A stretch of 42,175 bases of DNA, from NCBI GenBank assembly GCA_001599595.1, contig BCHH01000024.1:1-42175 (forward strand). The letters run 5' to 3'. The notes under the pieces are model-generated. The model did not search any database. It saw only the letters and a program-made list of their open reading frames with translations, and was not told the DNA's origin. Source of the DNA: Beverwykella pulmonaria (Eukaryota; Ascomycota; Dothideomycetes; Pleosporales; Melanommataceae). Below are positions 22,505 through 33,775 of the stretch, one piece after another; position 1 is the stretch's first letter; the number at the start of each line of letters is the position of its first letter. Both the position numbers and the translations under genes were made by a program.

Positions 22505-23379
22505 TTGTACAAAAGGTGTCTTTGGTCAGGGTGGCCCGAAATCCCATGAACGAGCTTATTCGAAATCATTGTGTTAAGTCCAGGTTCTTCACTAGCATGA
22601 GGTAGCCGGGAAAGGTTCCGAGACCTCCATGAGATAGGGTGCTTGAAGGTCTTTTAGAAGTTTCTGCCCAGGAACTAGGAACTCCTGAGTTCAGATCAGT
22701 TCCTATATAGCTCTGTGTTTCATTCGTTCATGACACACACGAGATAAATTTGCCTTTCTCAACTACATCCTCAGATGTGTACGGTCCGAATAAAATACCT
22801 AACGCCAAAGAGTGATTGAACGGCAGACTAAATCACTACAGTGATCACGATAAACAAGGTTGGAATAGTTTTGTGGTGATAACATGGGAACATATGTGCT
22901 AACTCTAAGCTGTGTTTATGTTCTCGCACAAATACCAAAACAACGCTTATTGCGCTTCGAAGCATAATCAGTGTTGACATTATCCTCATAGTTCGTCCAC
23001 TCACCTTTACTTGATGATCCAATCCCACATTACTCCACTTTATGGTAGCTCTGTCATTACTTGCTGCAAATTGCACTTCTTCTACCTCACTTCAGCTCTC
23101 TCAGTTGAACTCACTATTGTATATAAACCAGCTCCCACCCATCATCTTCTTGATCTCCCTCACATCCTTTCCAACCTCTGCCCTTCCATTCTCAACTCTC
23201 GGCTCTCAGCTCCGTCGTCGCTTTGGGCGGCTTTATCCAAGTTCCGATAACTGCACATAAGCCTCCTGCCAAAGCATATAACGCCTCTTATAAATCAAGT
23301 GAGAGAATCAGACTATTAAGCAATGCATGCACTAACATCAGCCCGATAGCGATCAGTATCGACAAAATGGACTGGCGAA
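22505..23379. other. Intergenic region with promoter-like right end
   Basis: No gene is recognised in 22505-23100. The right part has a TATA-like box and a pyrimidine-rich tract typical of fungal transcription starts, leading to the doubtful gene at 23380. Confidence 0.45.
23120..23240 (+). promoter_or_regulatory. TATA-like box and CT-rich initiation tract
   Basis: TATATAAA at 23120-23127 is followed by about 100 bp of strongly C/T-rich sequence on the plus strand, the usual layout of a strong ascomycete core promoter. The next plausible ATGs are at 23367 and 23380. Confidence 0.4.
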
Positions 23380-24056
23380 ATGCACGATACAACCTGCAAG
23401 AAACCCTCAACACTCGAAGCGGTGTCTCCTGGACTAGTCGACCGACTGCCACCTGTGGGAGCCTTCAAATTCGACAGGATGGAAGACGAAAGTTACGAGC
23501 CACTTGCAGGCCGTGGGAGAGGCGCAATGGAAGTCTGGGCTTCGTTCAGTGGTGCGTCGAAACCTTGGCTTTCATACACGCCAAGTCACGTCTATTATGA
23601 CAAAAATAACTTCCACAAAACGAGGCTGCTCAAACCTTACATTCATGTTCAGAAGGAAAACAACAACTCCCACCCATGTACCCATGTACCCATGTAACAT
23701 GCTGAAAGCATTGGTCCCGTTCTTGTCCTTGCATGCTGGCAAAGTCGAAGAGTTTGTCGGTTTTGAGAATGGCAACGGAATTCACATTCTCGTCGCAGCT
23801 TTACTGTCTACCCCGGCTCCGGAGAATGGACTGGGAAGTACAAATGTTGAGGACGACTCATCTGAGGACGACACATCTGAGAACATCAAGGCCGACGAAA
23901 AAATTTCCGACGATAAAACAATCCGATGACCAACAGTCCGAAGACAGCGGATTCAAGGATAGGAAAAGCACCTTTTCGGTCCAAGCAAGCGCCAGGGGCG
24001 AGAACAAGTCGCGAGTGGTGAAAGTCAAAATTGAGAAGAAGCGGTCAAGGACCTAG
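23380..24056 (+). pseudogene. Doubtful or broken gene with acidic repeat
   Basis: ATG 23380 opens 105 codons with protein-like composition (AFKFDRMEDESYEPLAGRG, EVWASFSGASKPWLSY). It ends beside a 9-bp tandem repeat (CCCATGTAC, about 23674-23695). A second frame continues from about 23700 with KVEEFVGFENGNGIH and an acidic 15-bp tandem repeat (EDDSS/EDDTS), stopping at 23929. A third frame then carries a basic end (KSRVVKVKIEKKRSR) to 24056. The pieces look like one gene broken by a stop and a frameshift near an A-rich run, or one with unseen introns. Family not recognised. Confidence 0.3.
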
Positions 24057-24932
24057 TGGACGTGAAGAACGTAAAGTCACTTTCTTAGAGCTCTGGCTCA
24101 GTTTGTTATACATGTAGGTCATCCACAAGAAGATCAAGCTAGAGTGAGTTGCGAGTGCGATGAATTGTCAACTCTGTGGCGGGGCACTTCAAAATTTTCA
24201 CAATCAGCACAGCCTTATAGGTCCTTGTTTATGGCCCCCCTTATTCTACTTTCTGCGTTCTGTTCAAATCTGTAGACAGGGTGGGGATATGGGGTGTAAA
24301 GATGTGTCTTATTTGTGTATGTAAGTGGGATTGTACAGCTGATATACATATATGACGGACTGATTACTCAGTGGTATATCCAAGTAATTAGTTGCGGTAG
24401 CGTATGTCCGTAATGTAGTGTGTCCGTAAGGCTTCCTGATGAAAACTAGATTATACATAGGATCAAGGTAGTGGTCATGAGGGACAGAACGAGAACAAGG
24501 ACGATGATGATGACGCCGGCTAACATCGTGCGTAATTAGTAGTGGAAATGGTACGGGAGAAGAGGATGCAAGGAATAATGGACTGCAAAACATACCGCCG
24601 AGCTCCTAGATGGAATTTGAAATGGCTTTTGTAGCATTATATTCGATAGTCCTTACCGTTTGATGTTGGTGTCTGGCGTTTGGCCACGGATTGCCGTGAT
24701 TAGAGCCACGCTGATGTCGATGATGCTAGCATGGAGTTATAATAGCCAATGCGTTCGGTGCATGAGGTGCTCATATTGCTTGAACTATTGTATACAGGAA
24801 GGAAAAAGTAATTTTGTATATTTTCGCTCAATATCAAACTGTTGCAAACATAATCAGAGATGGAGGAACCGAACGCCCCAAAGTCGCATACACGCTTTCA
24901 TACACGCATCAATATACCTTTACTATGGCATT
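24057..24932. other. Intergenic region
   Basis: It contains the second dispersed-repeat copy (24293-24387). Open frames (24309-24593 minus, 24660-25067 plus) have no recognisable protein features, and the latter overlaps the next gene on the other strand. Confidence 0.5.
24293..24387 (+). repeat. Dispersed repeat, copy B
   Basis: Matches 155-237 in the same orientation, 24 kb away. It keeps the stem ACTGA/TCAGT (24359-24372) but has a different loop base, and carries short insertions before the conserved core. Confidence 0.6.
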
Positions 24933-26311
24933 CTAGTGCAGGGTCCTCAATCCTTCTTCAATAACGACACCCAGCCCGCCAACTCCCAGAATAGTCCACA
25001 GCCACTTGTTTCCAAACTCCTTGGCTTGCGGCCAAAACGCGTTCTTCTCGCCGCGGAACTGTTCTAGCTGCTGCAGCTTGTCGGGATACGATGCAGAGTA
25101 GCGTCTTGTCTGCAGTTTCTCCTTCTGCTTGTCTCCTCCGTAGTAGCGCAAGTAGAGGTAGTTGGCGAGTGGGCCAAGTAGCTCTACGGGAGCGAGCATG
25201 TCGGAGCCGTAGAGGAGGACGATGAAGGAGAGGTGGACGAGTGCGTCACCAAGGTAGCTGGAGACTATGTTAGCGGAAACAAGAGGACAAACTTGGAGGC
25301 ATTAAGCATACTTGGGGTGGCGAACAATGCTCCAAACACCCTCTTTCAAAATGCCAGTTCCTCCTTCCGCCTTGAATTGGTCGAGCTGGTAGTCCGCCAA
25401 GGTCTCCAGCGCAAACCCAGCCGAGAACATACCCACGGCGAACATCTGCATGATAGGGTGGTATCCACTCAACACAGCACCCTCGTGTCGGAATGGTGCA
25501 GTGAAGGGCAAACTGATGAGGGACTGAAAAAAAGCTTCGGGGATGAACGTTGTGAACAGAGACGTCGTCCAGAAGTTCTCTTCCTTCTTCGCGTCGTCAT
25601 ACCTCGGGTCATCCTTGCTACGCTTGATCGAGCGGGTAGAGATGCGGTAAAAGAGCCGGCCACCCCAGAGAGTCACTCCAGTCAGTATAAGGCGCTCGTG
25701 CCAGGAAAGACGGTGCAGGGCTTGCGTAAGTGTGAGTCCGGCATAAATCTTCCGTCCGACGGCGGACCACTGCCAAGTTAGAGGACAAAGTCAGTGTAGT
25801 CCCTCAAATTTCTGGGCAAGGAAAGAGAACAAAAGAGAGCTAGGGCACTTCTTTCATGTCTTGTTCATTTCTTAGGAAATACCCCTTTAGGGTATCTTGT
25901 ATAAAACAACCCTTTGGGGCATTCTCGTACGGACTTTGAGACTCCGTTGACTTTGCCACAAGACATGTATATCGGCCTCCTAAGACGTACCCAGGCATTG
26001 GCGACCTGGCCGCTGGGCCACAGCCAGTCTTTCGCCTCGACACGACCAGTGTACCGCGCAGCGCCCCAAGCGATGACTGCGAGCCCCGAGTGCAGTCCTA
26101 GTGAAGGAGCTAACGTATCTTTGAAGATACCGACATCGAACAATGAAGCGGAAACATGCGTCTTGGAATGAAAAGTATCGATATTAGCCGTCCCAGCGGG
26201 AGGCCCGGTATTGTTGGAGCTCAGGTAGAAGTTGCTAGGCTCGCGATCCGCGACTTGGATCTGGACATCTGGCGTGCCTGAGGGCGCGCCCGACTTCTGG
26301 AACCAAGACAT
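24933..26311 (-). CDS. DUF1295/steroid-reductase-like membrane protein
   Basis: Three exons: 26311..25991, 25769..25312 and 25257..24933, frame-closing, 367 residues. Exon 1 ends AKDWLWPSGQVANAW and exon 2 opens WSAVGRKIYAG, a continuity typical of DUF1295 proteins, which belong to the 5-alpha-reductase/isoprenylcysteine methyltransferase-like membrane superfamily. The signature GVWSIVRHPNYLGD spans the second junction (Asn260 is split by the intron), followed by a hydrophobic segment and LYLRYYGGDKQKE. Several membrane helices are evident (ILTGVTLWGGRLFYRI, FAVGMFSAGFALETLADY). The substrate is unknown. Intron 1 is 221 bp (donor GTACGT), four times the local norm, and contains a 17-bp hairpin (25879-25895); intron 2 is 54 bp. 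Intact. Confidence 0.85.
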
Positions 26312-26960
26312 TGTTTGGAGGAGAGTGGGATGAGCTTGAGGTGTGGTCCTGGGCGGAGTGGCTCACCGGAGCTCTTTAAAGCTTCCCCGCAATCTGTTCT
26401 TGTACTGTATGATGTAAGGGCGGGGACGATTAGCTGCGGCCCCACTTACCCCAGATTCTCTATTCACTCGGCTACAACTGCCCTCGTTCCCGCTACCAGG
26501 AACCACCGGCATGTGATCTGCCCGTTTATTCGTCGCGGGTTAATAAGCGATCCCGTTGTGTGCTTTTTGAGAAGATCGAAGGTGGCTGACGTCATGCGCA
26601 CTGAGCCAACGCGTTTAGTGAACCAAGTACTCGAGATGGCTCTTCGGGCTTCCTCGCGACAAACTTTCGCAACACTACAACCCCTATATAATAAAGGTAG
26701 ACACAACCGGTTTGGGACGACATTGATTCCCGGTCCAAGTTTTTATTAACTCTGCAATCCATGAAAAGCTGCAATTGTACCTGTAGATAATATGTCAAGC
26801 GGAACAGCAACTAGTGTCAGTGTCGAAGTAGAGTAGGGACAAAAGGCCAAATAAGCATGTTCAAGTTATCCCTTCGCGTATAGACGAACTGTAAATGGTT
26901 GGCTAGGCTAACAAGTATTCATATTATCACCGCTAGGAATCCCTTGACAGCAAATGTAGG
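26312..26960. other. Intergenic region between divergent features
   Basis: Upstream DNA of the DUF1295-family gene and downstream DNA of the gene ending at 26961. No coding frame, repeat or RNA gene could be supported. Confidence 0.5.
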
Positions 26961-28219
26961 TCATCTGTTTTGTTCTTCAAGCAACCCGAGTGCACTCTCC
27001 ATTTCTTCTTCAGAAGGCATGTTAACTATCATCATGTATAAGATGCCCTGCGTCTATTCATTAGTGAAGTTCTATCATTTTTCAGAAGTGATCTATAGTG
27101 ATACAGTCGTGGGCCTAGGCAGAACACTGCTCACCATTTTTAGCTTCCGCTTCCGTGGCGCTTCTCGCTCAGGATGTTTCCGTTGCTTCTTCTCTCTTTT
27201 GCGCTCTTCCTTTGCGCCTTTCCGTTCCCCCTTTTCAAGTCTTCGCTCCTGCGCTGCACGATCTTTGGGCGTGAGTACAATGTTCGGATCCATCAGGGTC
27301 CCAAGCTGACTGCTAGGATTTTTCTTCAGCTGTGAACAACATCTTGGTTAGAATTGTACTGTTAAGACGAATGGGAAGCTTTACGTATTTGACCTGAGCT
27401 TTGTAATCCTTGCGGTTGTTGTAGTCATCTACTTTCTTGATGAAGCTCTTTTTCCACGTACTTTCGTCATCTTGCTCGTCCTCGGCTGCGTCTTCGATGC
27501 TGGGATAGACGAGTTCTGCCGAAGCGGCGACATCAATCGATTCCGTCATGCCGCCGTGACTTTGGAATCGTTTGTTCGTGTCAGCGTCAGTCCCCGTCTG
27601 CATCCGTGTGCCGATATTCGGATGGACATCATGCTGTACAGAGGTTTTGTCTGCATTTCTGGCGTACGCCAAAATCAAGCAGTACAAACCACGTGGCCGG
27701 AAGAGCTCGTCATTCATTTTTAAAAGATACTCGTTCTGACTACAGAGGTTGAATATCAGCAACTCCAAGGCCTTGAGCAGTTCGTCAAACGCTATTTATC
27801 CTCACGTACATTTTTCGGCTCTGAACCTCTTTGTAGATTCCAGCAGTCAATTGCACAGCCGTCCCAACGCTTGATGCTATGATAGACGGAACGGCTGAGG
27901 TGGCCGACGCAGCGAGGTTGATGGCGCCCAGCCATGGCGACGCCGCCATAGCCTTGTCGAAGCCGTCGAGGAAGGACATGAATGTGGGCTCGTCGATGCC
28001 GCAGCGCATTAGGTCGGGGGCATATGCTCGTATGAAGCCGCGGTCGCGGTGCTTGGGTCGACGTTGGGGGATGATTACTGGGTATGCAAGTCGTGCTGGT
28101 GCTATCGAGTCACACGTTTCTGGGTCATGGCTTTGATGATAAGGGAAGTCTTCGGGGTGGACGGTAGGGCGCGACCGCTGAGAGCCATCGAGATGCCGTT
28201 CTTCCTCACCAAAGTACAT
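26961..28219 (-). CDS. Fungal hypothetical protein with basic charged C-terminus
   Basis: Four exons fit: 28219..27810, 27739..27385, 27329..27135 and 27047..26961, with introns of 70, 55 and 87 bp, 348 residues. The last exon is only 29 codons and reads GILYMMIVNMPSEEEMESAL; I recall a similar ending (LYLMIVNxPSE) in homologues. The core contains FIRAYAPDLMRCGIDEPTFMSF, SPWLGAINLAASATSAVPS, a glycine/alanine-rich hydrophobic stretch (IASSVGTAVQLTAGIYKEVQ) and MNDELFRPRGLYCLILAY. Exon 3 is strongly charged (KGERKGAKEERKREKKQRK). This matches a widespread ascomycete family without assigned function. The first in-frame ATG is 28219, but the frame stays open for about 80 bp more, so an upstream exon is possible. 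Intact. Confidence 0.75.
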
Positions 28220-28827
28220 TTCGTGGTCCTCTGTTTCTAACACGGATTGTCGCTGTTGTTGTGCTTTATGAGGTAAGCTATGATTAAACCCTGGAAGACT
28301 TTACACTTATTTACCGTTTTCTTTCTTCGAAATTTGGAATTCTGAAGATTCTTCCATACGTCGGCCCGCAATATAACGTTCAAATGAGAGCTATATAAAT
28401 GCTAATTCACGTCTGTAGTATGGGCGTGTTATATTGTAAAAATGGCTGGAGGAATTTTACACTTAGAATGTAGAAATGGAGCAGAGATTTCAAAGGCAAA
28501 GCTTATATACGCATGAAGATTCAGCACTGCCCTCGATTTTTTTGTCCTCCTGTTCTTGAGAGACTCGCCATGGTGACTCTAAATGACTTAGCTTCTGACT
28601 TCGATGACCGTGCGAAGTGATGCCTGATTGGTCCGATTATGTCAGAGTGCCCTTCGAAGGATGAACGGCAGGGATCTAGTCATTTAACACCAAGATCCCT
28701 TACCTTAAAGTATAGTCAGAATTAGCACTTGATGCGATTTGTTCGTTAGCATACCCTGCGGAGCATCTTACTGTACTAGCTTTGTTGATCTTTTCAATCC
28801 AGATATAAGGAGTCGCGTCTGAGAGTT
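28220..28827. other. Intergenic region
   Basis: Presumed promoter, and possibly a first exon, of the minus-strand gene ending at 28219. It lies between that gene and a Tc1-type fragment. No gene recognised. Confidence 0.5.
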
Positions 28828-29229
28828 GTTCGTGGATGTCATTGGCTTGGGTTGTGGTTAGAGCGCGTCAAAATTCATACACTAGCTGAAATGGGATGGA
28901 CGCAGACAGCCGTTTCCCAGCACCTAGGAATTCTAAAAAGGACTATTTCTAACTGCCTTCGATCGCCAGCGACTCCGACGAAGCCGGAGGGCAGAGAGCC
29001 TATATTAAATACTCCACTTCTACACCTCCTTGTTCGCCATGCCACTGAGAACGCAAAACAACGTCGGGAGACTAGAGAGGAGGTTGCTCAGGATCCTGGG
29101 ATCAACGTCTGTCGTCGTACATTTATCAGGGCCTTTGAAAAGGAGCTCTACCACCGCAGGAAGGCACTTTTCATCACTGAGCAGGACAAGGCCGTGCGGC
29201 AGCAATGGGCATGGAGTCACCTTTGGTGA
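28828..29229 (+). pseudogene. N-terminal fragment of a Tc1-type transposase
   Basis: A frame open from about 28828 (no ATG) to TGA 29227 encodes VKIHTLAEMGWTQTAVSQHL and LKRTISNCLRSPATPTKPEG, a helix-turn-helix with linker, then a second DNA-binding domain (TREEVAQDPGINVCRRTFIR, AFEKELYHRRKALF) ending QWAWSHLW. This is the N-terminal half of Tc1/mariner transposases. The DDE catalytic part is not found downstream and no inverted repeats were seen. It differs from the nested element at 6915-8483. Confidence 0.7.
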
Positions 29230-29682
29230 AATTTTTGCCAGTTTGCTTTCAACTGCTTCCTGTACACATCAGATAGCACGCTAGAACGAATGACCCAACT
29301 ACGTACCGCTGGGCTTGTTCCTGAAGGTCACTGATTGGCTGTGGCGTAGAAATTGCTCAAAATGGCAAAGGCATCCGAAGTACAGCCGTGGCATCCCCAC
29401 CTTTCATGTTCTCAACGTCATCTGCACCCCAACCTTATCTTGACAACGCCAGTTCGCATTACAAGCCAGGCACGCCAGGCTATCTCTACGACAAATTAGT
29501 CCACTCCCGACATCTCGATCCTGCTTTCCAGCGCGGCAGCATTGAGGTACGTTACTATCCCAGCCGCACGTGGTTCGAGAGTAGTGCCATGTTGGGTTAG
29601 CAAGGGGTTCCGCCACGCTGGGTGCCTGCTTGCAAGCACTTCCTACGACGCTTGAACAGAGCGGCATTCCGCCTGGATAGAC
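29230..29682. other. Intergenic region before the Zn2Cys6 gene
   Basis: A frame at 29406-29600 (MFSTSSAPQPYLDNASSHYK) looks somewhat protein-like and has a GTACGT donor-like site at 29548, but no acceptor exon could be tied to it. The rest should be the promoter of the transcription-factor gene. Confidence 0.35.
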
Positions 29683-31459
29683 ATGGTGCATGGGCGAAAA
29701 GGTACACGCAGAGCTTGCGATCCTTGCTCCGTGCGAAAAGTGAGATGTGACGGCAACCATCCATGTTCACGATGCATGGCTGCTTCGTGGGAGTGCACTT
29801 ACCTCAAGACTCATGGAAAGTCCGGACCCAAAGGGCCTCGTCGGACGACCGAGGCTGCCATAAGAAGATTACAAGAACGCAGTAAGGGGGATGTGGAACT
29901 GCACAGGAGCGAGAGTGAGGGAAGCTTCGAGGATGGGAGCCAGAGTACTATGGAATTCCCTATCATGGACTCCATACCTTTAATGAGCGATCCCGAGTTC
30001 GACAGACTTGGGTGGCCAGATACTGTCAGTCCAACCCATGGAACATTTCCCCGGCCACGGAGGCAGTCCCGCATCTCTACCTCATCCATATCGCATTATC
30101 TCGAAGTCTACCAGACCCGCGGATATCCCATCTGGCCGGTTGTCGATACAGACACCCTACTCGCGCGCCTTCTGACTTATCCAGAGGACATGGAAGCATA
30201 TGGTCTTGCATCAGCTATCTGTGCTGCCGCGATCAGCCAATTTCAGATAGATGCTGAACCAGGGAGCCCCATGGAAGGCCATTATCGAGTGTCGAGCGCG
30301 TTATTTGAAGCTGAAGCGAAAAAGGCTCGGAAACAGTTTGACCACATGGAGCATATGACAATCGGATCGTTACTAAGCACCTTCTTTCTACATGTTTATT
30401 CAGCTAATATTGGGCGAATGACTGCATCCACGGTCCTCCTTGGGGAGGCCATCACCAAAGCGCACATCATAGGACTACATAAAGTGGCGTACTACCAACC
30501 CATGACCTTGGAGGAAACGCAGCACAACTTAAGAGTCTATTGGTTGCTTTTCATCACTGAAAGGTAGCAGCCTCCTTCAATGTGCCTGTGCACAGCTAAT
30601 CTTGGAACAGAGCCCATTCGATTCAGCACGATGTACCCGTCATGTTAAAAAGAGATCCTGACCTTCCGGTGTTGGAAAACCTGGGCGATGGCTCGATCAC
30701 TCCTGCGTTCATTCAGCTGTGTCGACTTTTCAACATCTTGGATGTAACTATTACAGCTGATCCGTCCGCTGCACGAAACGCGCTTGCACTTGCCCAGCAG
30801 CAGCTTAGCGACGATGAGCCTTCACGTGGTTTAGAGAATGAACTTCAAAGGGCTGATATCTCGATGACGCAGCAGTGGATGCGCATATTCCTGTGGCAAC
30901 ATGCCTTGAGTGTCACTAACTTGAGATCCACTCACGAGGAGGATGAATTCTCTTTCTTCTTTCCTGCAAAGGTCGCCCAGAACGTCCTCGGATATTTGAG
31001 CAGCCTGTCAAGAGAGAGCTTAGAAGCACACGGACCTGGAATGGTTAGAGTTTCTCCACGATGCATATTTTTTTTATGCTAATAATTCATTAGGAAACCA
31101 AACTATTCGACATCGCCAATTCCCTCGCCGATGTCATGATATGCGTTCCTTCGGCTAACCCCGAAGCTTTCGGCATTGGTCCAAGGGATCTCATCCATTC
31201 GCTATCCACGCTACTCGGATCCTTCAGAGGCGGCAATCCAGCGGTCGTCAGCATCCTGCAAGAGAAATTAACGACGCTGGGGCTCTCTATCTCATCGCCC
31301 CAGAATTTTATCTATCTTTCCTCTTCCGAAGACGATCGTGATGTCAAAGAATGCACTAGGAGCGGCAGCCCACGATCTCTAACATGGAGCGAAGGCGATT
31401 TATATACCCCCGTGACTACGTTAATGTCCGATTTTCCTGTAATGGATACTGTTTTGTAA
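29683..31459 (+). CDS. Zn2Cys6 fungal-specific transcription factor
   Basis: Three exons: 29683..30563, 30611..31043 and 31094..31459, introns of 47 and 50 bp, frame-closing, 559 residues. The N-terminal binuclear cluster has Cys12, 15, 22, 28, 31 and 38 (ACDPCSVRKVRCDGNHPCSR), followed by a basic linker KSGPKGPRRTTEAAIRRLQE that resembles MAL/AmyR-type regulators. Residues about 135-330 form the middle homology region (HYLEVYQTRGYPIWPVVD; ITKAHIIGLHKVAYYQPMTL; ENEHR-like EETQHNLRVYWLLFITERAH). The protein should bind CGG-type DNA sites in the nucleus and regulate metabolic genes; the sugar-related assignment is inference from the linker. No sugar-use genes sit beside it here. The stop at 31457 leaves a short acidic C-terminus. 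Confidence 0.87.
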
Positions 31460-32518
31460 ATATTGATCTCCATGTGTTTTGTGTATTCGGCAACGGCCTT
31501 GGTTTCAACTCATTCGCATCAGCAGTACGTTTACACATCTCTATATCCTTGAGCATTTCGGCCTTTCCTTTCTTTTCTTTTTAAGTTATCATCAACAATG
31601 GCTTTCTGATATCTGGATTCGTGACAACTTGTATATATTCTTTGGCAAGACTTACAACGGCTAGAAATACCTAATGGGGATGCACTACTGTGGTCGCAGG
31701 CAAAAGTATTGTACATTTGTACATGGTCGGTGCACTGCGGGATGAACAAACGCAGGTTCTCTTGTTCAACTTACAGCATAAATAAACAAGTGAAGTGTTT
31801 TAGGAGCTGAACCACCGCACCAACCATGTACAGTACCTTTGCCTGTGACCACAGTATGGCTCCCACAACCCTATCACATGTAATTTATTGTTATCAATAG
31901 GATTATTGAGCGTCTCCGAGTGCTACGCCAAAAAGATGTCGTGATTTTACATTTATATGGAGCGCGGATATCCGGAAGTTTCAAAAAGCGCTTCACATGT
32001 AAAAAGAGCGGGGTAACTTGCAGGGCCAGGAAACCGCAATCAATTACAACGTATCAAAGCCACGTTTCATGCTTTTCCAACCCACAGCCTTGCATGAGGT
32101 TCATGCAAATGGAGGAAAGAGGGAACATCCGAAACGTTCTACGACAAGAAGATACAGGGCACGCAGGGGTTTTAGCACAGCCTTCAAACACCCTCCAATA
32201 AATTCTCTCAAATACTGCTATCCTGTGGCTGGGTTGACAAACTTGTCAGTACGCTAGGGAACTTTGGGCCCTCAGCCACTGCACAGACATTTAACCATGA
32301 TACCACAGGAGACTTTGGTAGTGCGGCGTAGAACTTATGCATCGAGTACGCGCTGAACATCTGGCACTGGCCTGAGTATTTGTTAGATTGGAAAGCCACC
32401 AAAGGTCCCATGGGACAGAAATTCATCTGCTCTTTGCGTGCGATTGCAAGCCCCGACGAGTTTGCTGCAACATATTGTCCTTTTTCTACTACGAGTATTT
32501 AAGTGGGCTAGTTTCATA
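31460..32518. other. Intergenic region
   Basis: Downstream DNA of the transcription factor, then upstream DNA of the coiled-coil gene. A 93-codon frame (31920-32201) has no recognisable features. The frame of the next gene is open back to 32438, but only from a GTG. Confidence 0.5.
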
Positions 32519-33775
32519 ATGGGCATTAGTTCAAAGTCCCGCTACGACACCTTCGACCAGTTTCCTCCAGAGCAGCGAAAGAAGAAACTATGGGATCCGA
32601 TTACTATTTTAGACATCATCAATCCCAGTAGAGGGTGTCTTACCTGTGTCGGGTATGCCCCGAGCTGTGGCCGGCGATGTCGCAATCCAATTAACCAGGA
32701 GAACCGAGCATCCGCTTTTCGGCTTCTCGAAGACCTATCTTACATCGACGTGTCTACTACGGATATCAACGCAAAGCTCCACCAGCTGGCGAGACTCACA
32801 CTGTGTCTGAGGTACCATCAGAACCAAAAATATGATATGGTCGAGGAATGGTCTAGGAAGATAGACCAAACGCAAACGGCGTCGAAGAACAGCACCAACG
32901 TAAAGATAGACCCAGACCAAATTGAGGAATTACTTGCACGTTTTCTTCACAAGACCAAGGGGGCGGACGGATTCATCTTCTCTTCTTCCGGAAGCCAGAG
33001 TTACCGAAAGCAATACGATCGGCAATCTGCTCAAGAAGAACGAGCACAGAAACAACAGGAAGAGGAAACGCGCAAGTCGAGAGAACGGGAACAAGAACAC
33101 CAACAGCAGGAACGCGAAAAAAGGGAACGAAAGGAAAAGGAGCGAAAGAAGCGTGAGGAGGAAAAGCGGCGCAAGGAAGAGCAAGAAGCCAGAGACAAGG
33201 AGGCACGCGAGCGGGAAGAGAGAAACGAGCGCATTCGCCAGAGAGCTGAGCAAGCGAGAAAAGAGCGCGAACGAAGAGCAAGGGAGCAGGCTGTAAAGGA
33301 GAGAGAAGAATGGGACAAAGTATGGCTGCACTATGTACTGCAATGGGATGATCTCAAGAGTAAGTCTTTGTCTATCTTAAGTCTTGGCTAGTAGGATATG
33401 AATGCTAACCGAGAACTAGAAAAGAGTGTGAAGCACACTTCAGTATGTACACAACATGTCTTGCACCGTAGGATTACTAACTGGTTGATTCAGGAGAAGC
33501 TTCGAGAGATCATACCTTGGCCTGTCAAATCTGGCGACTGGAGAGACGTATCAGGATCTGCCGTGGAAGAATTTTTTCGAAAGGCCCCTCCCCAAACCAC
33601 CAGTACCGAGAAGATGCTTGCGATTATGAAGATGGAATGCTTGAAATGGCACACAGACAGGATCCCCAGAATGTTTGGAGTAATAGAGGACAAGACTCTA
33701 GCGGGCCTCTTTAACACGGTGGTTCAGGTTGCGATCAAGATAAGAGCAGAGACAGGAAGCCAGCGGAAGCGATGA
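32519..33775 (+). CDS. Coiled-coil protein with degenerate J-like C-terminal domain
   Basis: Three exons: 32519..33359, 33420..33442 (a 23-nt microexon) and 33494..33775, introns of 60 and 51 bp, 381 residues. The microexon encodes KKSVKHTS and restores frame between WDDLK and EKLREIIPWPVKSGDW. Residues 163-268 are a long E/K/R-rich coiled coil. The C-terminal part (IIPWPVKSGDWRDV, EEFFRKAP, MECLKWHTDR with HTD at 341-343) matches fungal proteins whose last domain recalls a J domain with the HPD motif altered; an active co-chaperone role is therefore doubtful. A cysteine-rich segment (RGCLTCVGYAPSCGRRCRN) lies near residue 45. Start is the first in-frame ATG. A HET pseudogene follows immediately. 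Confidence 0.75.

Noticed and set aside
32438..32518. N-terminal hydrophobic extension of the coiled-coil protein
   Set aside because: It depends on a GTG start; the first in-frame ATG is at 32519.
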